A DNA stretch of 64,000 nucleotides from Chrysomallon squamiferum (Eukaryota; Mollusca; Gastropoda; Neomphalida; Peltospiridae), in contig CM022675.1 in the NCBI GenBank assembly GCA_012295275.1, positions 3,845,142 through 3,909,141 of the forward strand, read 5' to 3'. Shown piece by piece: positions 57,980-64,000 of this stretch. How positions within the stretch are numbered: position 1 is the first letter of the stretch; each line of letters begins with the position of its first letter. The position numbers and the translations under genes are program-made. The notes below the pieces were generated by a model, which did not search any database, was not told the DNA's origin, and worked only from the letters and a program-made list of their open reading frames with translations.

Positions 57980-58256
57980 GTGTTTTATTAAGATAGATAC
58001 CTGATCTTGAAACACACATTGGTCATAATTTACTTGTTTAGAACCTTGACAGTCTAGGGGATATCTTTAGCTATTAGCATAGATACACTATTTGCAGAAC
58101 TAACTTCTTTCTAATGATGTAGATGTTCATTTAGTTTCTGGTGCCTCTTCTTGATGGCACAATTAAAATTTCAAAAAATGTGTGAGATACAATGTTAAGA
58201 TGTATATATTAGGATAGAGACCGTATCCAAAAAAGAAAGAAAGAAAGAAAAAAATG

Positions 58257-58293
<37 letters not shown>

Positions 58294-58393
58294 TTAAATA
58301 ATTTATACAGATTTTTACAAACACAATTTCTTCACAGTTCGGTTCTTTTCTCCTAAACATACCAGATATCTGCTGAATTAATTCTCATAATTT
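57746..58393. other. Intergenic AT-rich stretch
   Basis: Microsatellites only: (AAT)n at 57770-57814, (TTA)n at 57946-57978 and (AAT)n at 58260-58290. No gene seen. Confidence 0.5.
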
Positions 58394-58395
58394 TA

Positions 58396-58449
58396 GCACG
58401 GGGAAGGTTTATCTTTCTTTGTACTAATATTCTTTATCTAATATTCTTG

Positions 58450-58514
<65 letters not shown>

Positions 58515-58556
58515 AAGAATATTAGATGTATATAGAAAGAAAAACCTTCCCCGTGC
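58396..58556. mobile_element. Palindromic MITE with TA target duplication and (AT)n core
   Basis: The left arm GCACGGGGAAGGTTTATCTT ... TAATATTCTTGTT is mirrored by the right arm AACAAGAATATTAGA ... AAACCTTCCCCGTGC. Both are bordered by TA (58394-58395 and 58557-58558). The centre is a long (AT)n run. The whole unit can fold into one hairpin of about 160 bases. TA flanks and short size suggest a Tc1/mariner-type non-autonomous element. Confidence 0.75.
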
Positions 58557-58683
58557 TAATATATATATATGCAGACAATAGTACAATTACAAACAGAGAG
58601 AGTATGCATTAAATGGCTTGTATGAATATTTATAGTATAGCGACATCTGTGTCTAGAGACTGTATGATTACTTCACATTCAGC

Positions 58684-58751
<68 letters not shown>
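58684..58751. repeat. (GA)n microsatellite
   Basis: About 33 GA units downstream of the P4HA gene. Confidence 0.9.
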
Positions 58752-58756
<5 letters not shown>

Positions 58757-58855
58757 AAGTGCACAGACATACACACGATATTATGGCGATAAGGGTAGAG
58801 AAGAATAAGAAGAAACATTTAAAACAAATATGTAAATTTGATTTATTTGAATTAT

Positions 58856-59663
58856 TTATTTATATGGATCTGTAGAACAGGGTTGGGTAAACACCTGGTC
58901 TATGGTGTCAATCCACGAGGTGGACACCCACTTAGAGCCAATAAGTACAGGACACGCAAAGTGTTCCATGTCTTCTATTTCAGACCCATTCTTGTAATAA
59001 TTGTACCATATCGCTGCTGATCTTTTCTCTGGAAATATCTTCAGTCCGTAAAAAGGAAAAACAGTAGCACCACCGGCTTCAACATCACTCAAATAAAACA
59101 GCCAAGTAGCGATTCTGTTGGAATATTTATCATAATCGTTAAACTTAGCCTTATCTACATGAAAATTAAAATAGCCACCAATTCCATAGTTGGCAGCATG
59201 CCACGAAACAAACTGATCAACAACAAGACCCGTAATCGCTGCAGTTCTTTTGTTAACTCTTATCAGAGAACTGCTTTCAAAAGACGGTACATGAGCACTC
59301 TGAGCAATTTCAAAATCAGACTGACCATATCGTTCTTGTATCGGGGATATTATTGGAACAGCTACTATTTTAAATTCAGAAAGTTCTTCTTCACTGATAA
59401 CATCGTGATAAAGAGAAATTTTAGGAGACAGGTGAAGTTCCTCTTCTTTCACTGGCTGAAGAAGTAGCAGTGGATGGTTATTGTTGTTGTAGTAGAAGCA
59501 CTTCAAATGATGTGTGTTCTGTACTTGTGATATAAAACCATCGGGACAGTATCTGCTAAACCTGTAAAACAACAACTGAATAATACAGAATAAAAAAATA
59601 AAAATAAAAATTAATGTTAAAAAATTATAAGAAATAAAATTAATAGTAATAATAATAATAATG

Positions 59664-59697
<34 letters not shown>

Positions 59698-60577
59698 ACT
59701 TTCCTTTAAAAAATATTTAAAATTTAAAATATAATAAGACACTTAATTTTATGTACCTGTTTTTATCTCGTTTTATCTCTTTGTAAATGTCATCTGAATG
59801 ATTTTCACGTTTTAATTTCTCTTCATAAAACTTCTTTTTCTTCAAAGCTCTCTTCAGAGTCGGATCTAATTTTAACTGTTCTTTAGTCAGCTCTAGAGCC
59901 AGACCAAACCTCTTTTTGTTTTCACATGCTCGTATACAGTAATCTAAAATTACCACTCGAGATATGCTTTTATTTTCTTCGTCGTTTGCCAAATCAAGTG
60001 CAGTTTTCATCCACTGATATGAATGATAAAAATTGTGAATGTCGAATGCAAGACTACCTAACTGAAAACAGTCTTCTGCTGACAAAGGTGGAACACGTTT
60101 TCCACTGATGTAACCCTTTGCTAAGTTTGTACTGTTTAGTTCGTATGAATCTTGAATGAGGAAGATTGATCTGGCAATACCCTTTAAATCTACAAGTGAA
60201 GGCAGATGTTCACGTAATGCAGCTAGCTCAGCAAGAAGAGTTTGCGATGCTCCGATTTCTTCGAGAACGACGGCAACATCTCGATTCCAATCCAAAGCGA
60301 AACGTTTAATGAACTGAAAAGCACCGTTTGGATTGGCTATGTAATACACAGGATCCGCTAACGCTTTCGAACTGTGTGCTTCCATTTCGTCTGCAATCCT
60401 TGACAACTTGTCCAGGTTTGTGTCTTTGTCACGTGCACGAATGTAGTCCTTCATTAGTTGAGCCATGTCTTTTTCAGCGTGTAATGCACCATACAAATGT
60501 GACACTGATGTGAACAATTCGGCATTTGTCGAACTTATCACTAAAAATATAAACAAGACATCGAAAAAGCCACGCAT
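58856..60577 (-). CDS. P4HA: Prolyl 4-hydroxylase subunit alpha, 2 exons
   Basis: ER-lumen 2-oxoglutarate/Fe(II) dioxygenase alpha chain that hydroxylates proline in collagen-like substrates and normally pairs with PDI. Exons 60577-59757 and 59561-58856 (phase 2 junction AG|G), 1527 bases, 508 aa. Signal peptide MRGFFDVLFIFLVISSTNA. Then the N-terminal dimerisation region (ELFTSVSHLYGAL ... EKDMAQLMKDYI), and a peptide-binding TPR-like domain at about 150-240 (LSAEDCFQLGSLAFDIHNFY ... ALELTKEQLKLDP). The catalytic domain from about 320 carries the iron ligands His408-x-Asp410 (FNFHVDK) and His474, and the 2-oxoglutarate Lys484 (GSKWVSTSW). NYGIGGYF and RIATWLFYLSDVEAGGATVFP are conserved. All active-site residues are present. 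It is slightly shorter than human P4HA1, and a two-exon structure is unusually simple for the family. Confidence 0.94.
59647..59697. repeat. (AAT)n in the single P4HA intron
   Basis: The 195-base intron (59562-59756) is mostly A-rich and AAT repeats. Confidence 0.85.
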
Positions 60578-61330
60578 ATTTAAGACGAGAGGAATTAAAT
60601 CCTATTACACTGTTATGGTAGACTCCTGTTTCTCCTACTACTACTACAGCTACTGCTGCAACTACAACTACAATAATTACCTTTACCACGAATACTTCTA
60701 CTGCTACTACCGTCACCAATACCACTACCACCACTGTCGTATATAGAACGTAGATAATATTTGAAACCAAATAACACAGGATAAAATACTATTAATATTC
60801 TATGTCGGTACATCTGATGCAATTATTATTTTTTTTTTATTATTATTAATGTGGTTTTTTTTATTATTATTATTCACATGAAAAGTACACATATGTTCCC
60901 ATTTGACACGGAGTATGATTTAAATAGCTTATATTACTGATAATGTTACAATATCATTACAAAGTGTGTTCTGTATCAGAGAAATGGAGTATCATTTCAC
61001 AACCACCACTACTACAACTACTACTGCAACCATTATTTATCCACTACCACTACTACAACTGTTATCAATACCATTACTACTACTACTATTATTATTACTT
61101 CTAGTAGTAGCATTAGTACTACAATTGCAACAACAACGACAAGTATTACTACTGCTACTACTACGACACTGAAACTATTCGACTGTCGGTATAGCTGCTT
61201 TAAACTCTGTAATCAAGTAAATAGGAAAATTTCACTTACGACTTTCTATAAATCAGTTTCTCAATTGCTTTGCACTACTTAGTTTTTATTATTTATTTAT
61301 TTATTTTTCTTCTTGTCTTTATTATTATTA

Positions 61331-61388
<58 letters not shown>

Positions 61389-61393
61389 CTCAA

Positions 61394-61417
61394 ATGACGT
61401 AAATATCTGACGTCATC
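61394..61417. promoter_or_regulatory. Second paired CRE-like site, P4HA upstream region
   Basis: ATGACGTAAATATCTGACGTCAT, one base longer between half-sites than the pair at 57268. It lies about 820 bases upstream of the P4HA start codon. Confidence 0.4.
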
Positions 61418-61672
61418 AGAAGCATGACCTTGGAGTGGAACTTTTAAGCTTTTACCTCTACATAATGCAGTGTAAGTTTTATCGTTTCGCATTACAGTAA
61501 TCACAAATGCTAAATAAATGATTAAATAAATGAATACTTAGCAATGCAAGGGAGAATCCTAAACGTAAAAGGGGGTGGGGATTTGGGGAAGTGACACTTC
61601 TGTCGAAGTAACTCAGTGGTCAGATATATATGATGCACAACTTATAATAGTATCATTCTGTAAACAGCAGCA

Positions 61673-61715
<43 letters not shown>

Positions 61716-62256
61716 TAATAAATAAACAAATTAATTAATATAAAAATTAATAAAATAAATGTAATATAATATAATACAAAAATAACAAAAAACATAACAA
61801 CGTAACGTAACGTAACATAATGTAAGGTAACGTAGTATAACGTAGCATAAAATAGTATATAAATTAAAATAAAATAAACATCAGTTTCTTTAGATATTTT
61901 AAATATTATTTTCCTCAAAAATCATCGTTCTGTTTGCACTAAAGTGACATAATATAATATACTATTAGATAATTTAATGTAATGTAATGTAATGTAATAT
62001 AATATAATATAATATTATGTAATGTAAATAATACAATACAGTACAATACAGTGCAATATATAAATAAAAATAAAATAAATGTTTATCATCTTTTCGATTA
62101 TTTTAATAGATTCGCTCTGCCTGAGTTTAGTTGTTGTTTGTAACGCCAGAATTAAAGTTTTACCTCCTCGAACTGAAGATATCCCTCACTACAGTGAGTT
62201 TAATACAATAAACACAACATAATGTAATTTTAAACACATATACACACACATTCAGG

Positions 62257-62336
<80 letters not shown>

Positions 62337-62555
62337 AATACATACAAACACACGCACGCATATAGTCAGACATAACGTAATACATGCACAAACACACATG
62401 TACATGTATACATACATACATACATACATACATACATACATACATACATACAAACCGACATACACACTCCCATATATCCACAAATGACGTTAACTCCATG
62501 AATTAGAGAACAAAACTTAAATTAACGTTTTTCTAAATGAAATAGTTTAAAAATG

Positions 62556-62746
62556 TGTTTTTTTTTTTTTTTTTTTTTTTTTTGTTTTTGTTTTTACAAA
62601 GTAGAATATCGCGGGATTTTTGTTTTTTTTACTGAAGTGATCTATTTGTTTTACAAACGGTGTGTAGAATATCGCGGGTGTTTTTTTTTTTTTACTGAAG
62701 TGATCTATTTGTTTTACAAACACTGTAGAATATCGCGGGTGTTTCA
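62556..62746. repeat. ~60 bp tandem repeat before WSC exon 1
   Basis: GTAGAATATCGCGGG followed by a T-run, ACTGAAGTGATCTATTTGTT and TTACAAAC occurs two and a half times. The last partial copy forms the acceptor region (ATCGCGGGTGTTTCAG). Confidence 0.85.
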
Positions 62747-62747
62747 G

Positions 62748-63800
<1,053 letters not shown>

Positions 63801-64000
63801 CTCTCTCTGCTTGTCTGACTGTACCACAATCTCTTGGTGTCGGTCTCAGTCTTTCTATATTTCTTATTATCTCTGTCTGTCTGGCTGGCTGGCTGGCTGT
63901 CTGTCTTGTTTCCTCTTCACTGATCAACAGGAATGAAAATAAAGACAAAAACAACGACATCAAAACCACCAAAATAAAAATAAAACAAGAATATGAATGT
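63801..64000. other. Right edge, no gene seen
   Basis: CTGT/GGCT-rich then A-rich sequence. Nothing recognised. Confidence 0.4.

Larger units (their letters stand above)
60578..62747. other. P4HA upstream region / intergenic
   Basis: CTA/ACC-rich blocks at 60630-60740 and 61000-61170; (ATT)n at 61318-61388; (AAT)n at 61675-61712; TAACG and TAATG pentamers at 61795-62010; (GA)n at 62263-62331; (CATA)n at 62410-62452. A 63 bp segment at 62131-62193 is open between GTTTAG and GTGAGT, but its phase does not fit the next exon. No certain gene. Confidence 0.5.

Noticed and set aside
59926-60513. Plus-strand frames antisense to P4HA exon 1
   Set aside because: Shadows of the P4HA coding exon.
62131-62193. 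63 bp candidate exon before the WSC exons
   Set aside because: Acceptor and donor look fair, but neither reading frame joins the 62748 exon in phase, and no WSC residues are present.

Overview
The window is eukaryotic. Genes are split into many short exons with GT-AG introns, the intergenic and intronic DNA is AT-rich, and there is an extreme load of microsatellites ((GA)n, (ATT)n, (AGT)n, (TA)n) and minisatellites. The gene set (PHF14, heparanase, ATPSCKMT, a collagen prolyl 4-hydroxylase alpha chain, a WSC-domain protein) plus a Ty3-type retroelement and MITEs fits an invertebrate animal with a fairly compact genome. A lophotrochozoan such as a mollusc is my best guess, by inference only. 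No bacterial-style features, rRNA genes or CRISPR arrays are present.

Layout. 417-18012 (+): a PHF14 orthologue rebuilt as 24 coding exons. All splice phases agree except one junction (exon 4/5). 18013-21317: 3' flank dominated by a 27-28 bp minisatellite. 20560-36815 and 43860-52790: two direct copies of a segmental duplication, each carrying a 10-exon heparanase gene (+). Copy A (21318-35718) is intact at about 495 aa. It has gained a decayed Ty3-type retrotransposon in intron 1, an 85/88 bp minisatellite in intron 7 and a very long (ATT)n tract in intron 5. Copy B (44833-51626) lacks these but has a one-base deletion in exon 4 that creates a premature stop. The 7 kb between the copies holds a G-protein gamma-like exon (-) with an in-frame stop, a possible transposon-derived exon (-) and some weak orphan exons.

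Right side. ATPSCKMT/FAM173B (-, 4 exons, 52807-54244) is tail-to-tail with heparanase copy B. The duplication ends about 17 bp short of its stop codon. A truncated tRNA-Ile fragment lies at 54738. A 3-exon coiled-coil gene of unknown function (-) spans 55099-57230. Two MITEs follow, one hAT-like and one a TA-flanked palindrome. A two-exon prolyl 4-hydroxylase alpha gene (-) occupies 58856-60577. The window ends with two exons of a WSC-domain gene (+) that probably continues outside, embedded in (CT)n.

The genes do not form one pathway. Heparanase, P4HA and the WSC protein act in or on secreted and extracellular-matrix material, PHF14 acts on chromatin, and ATPSCKMT acts in mitochondria. The most notable content is the young heparanase duplication with one copy decaying, a Ty3-type element whose integrase lies upstream of reverse transcriptase, and a minisatellite in which every unit carries splice-site consensus sequences.
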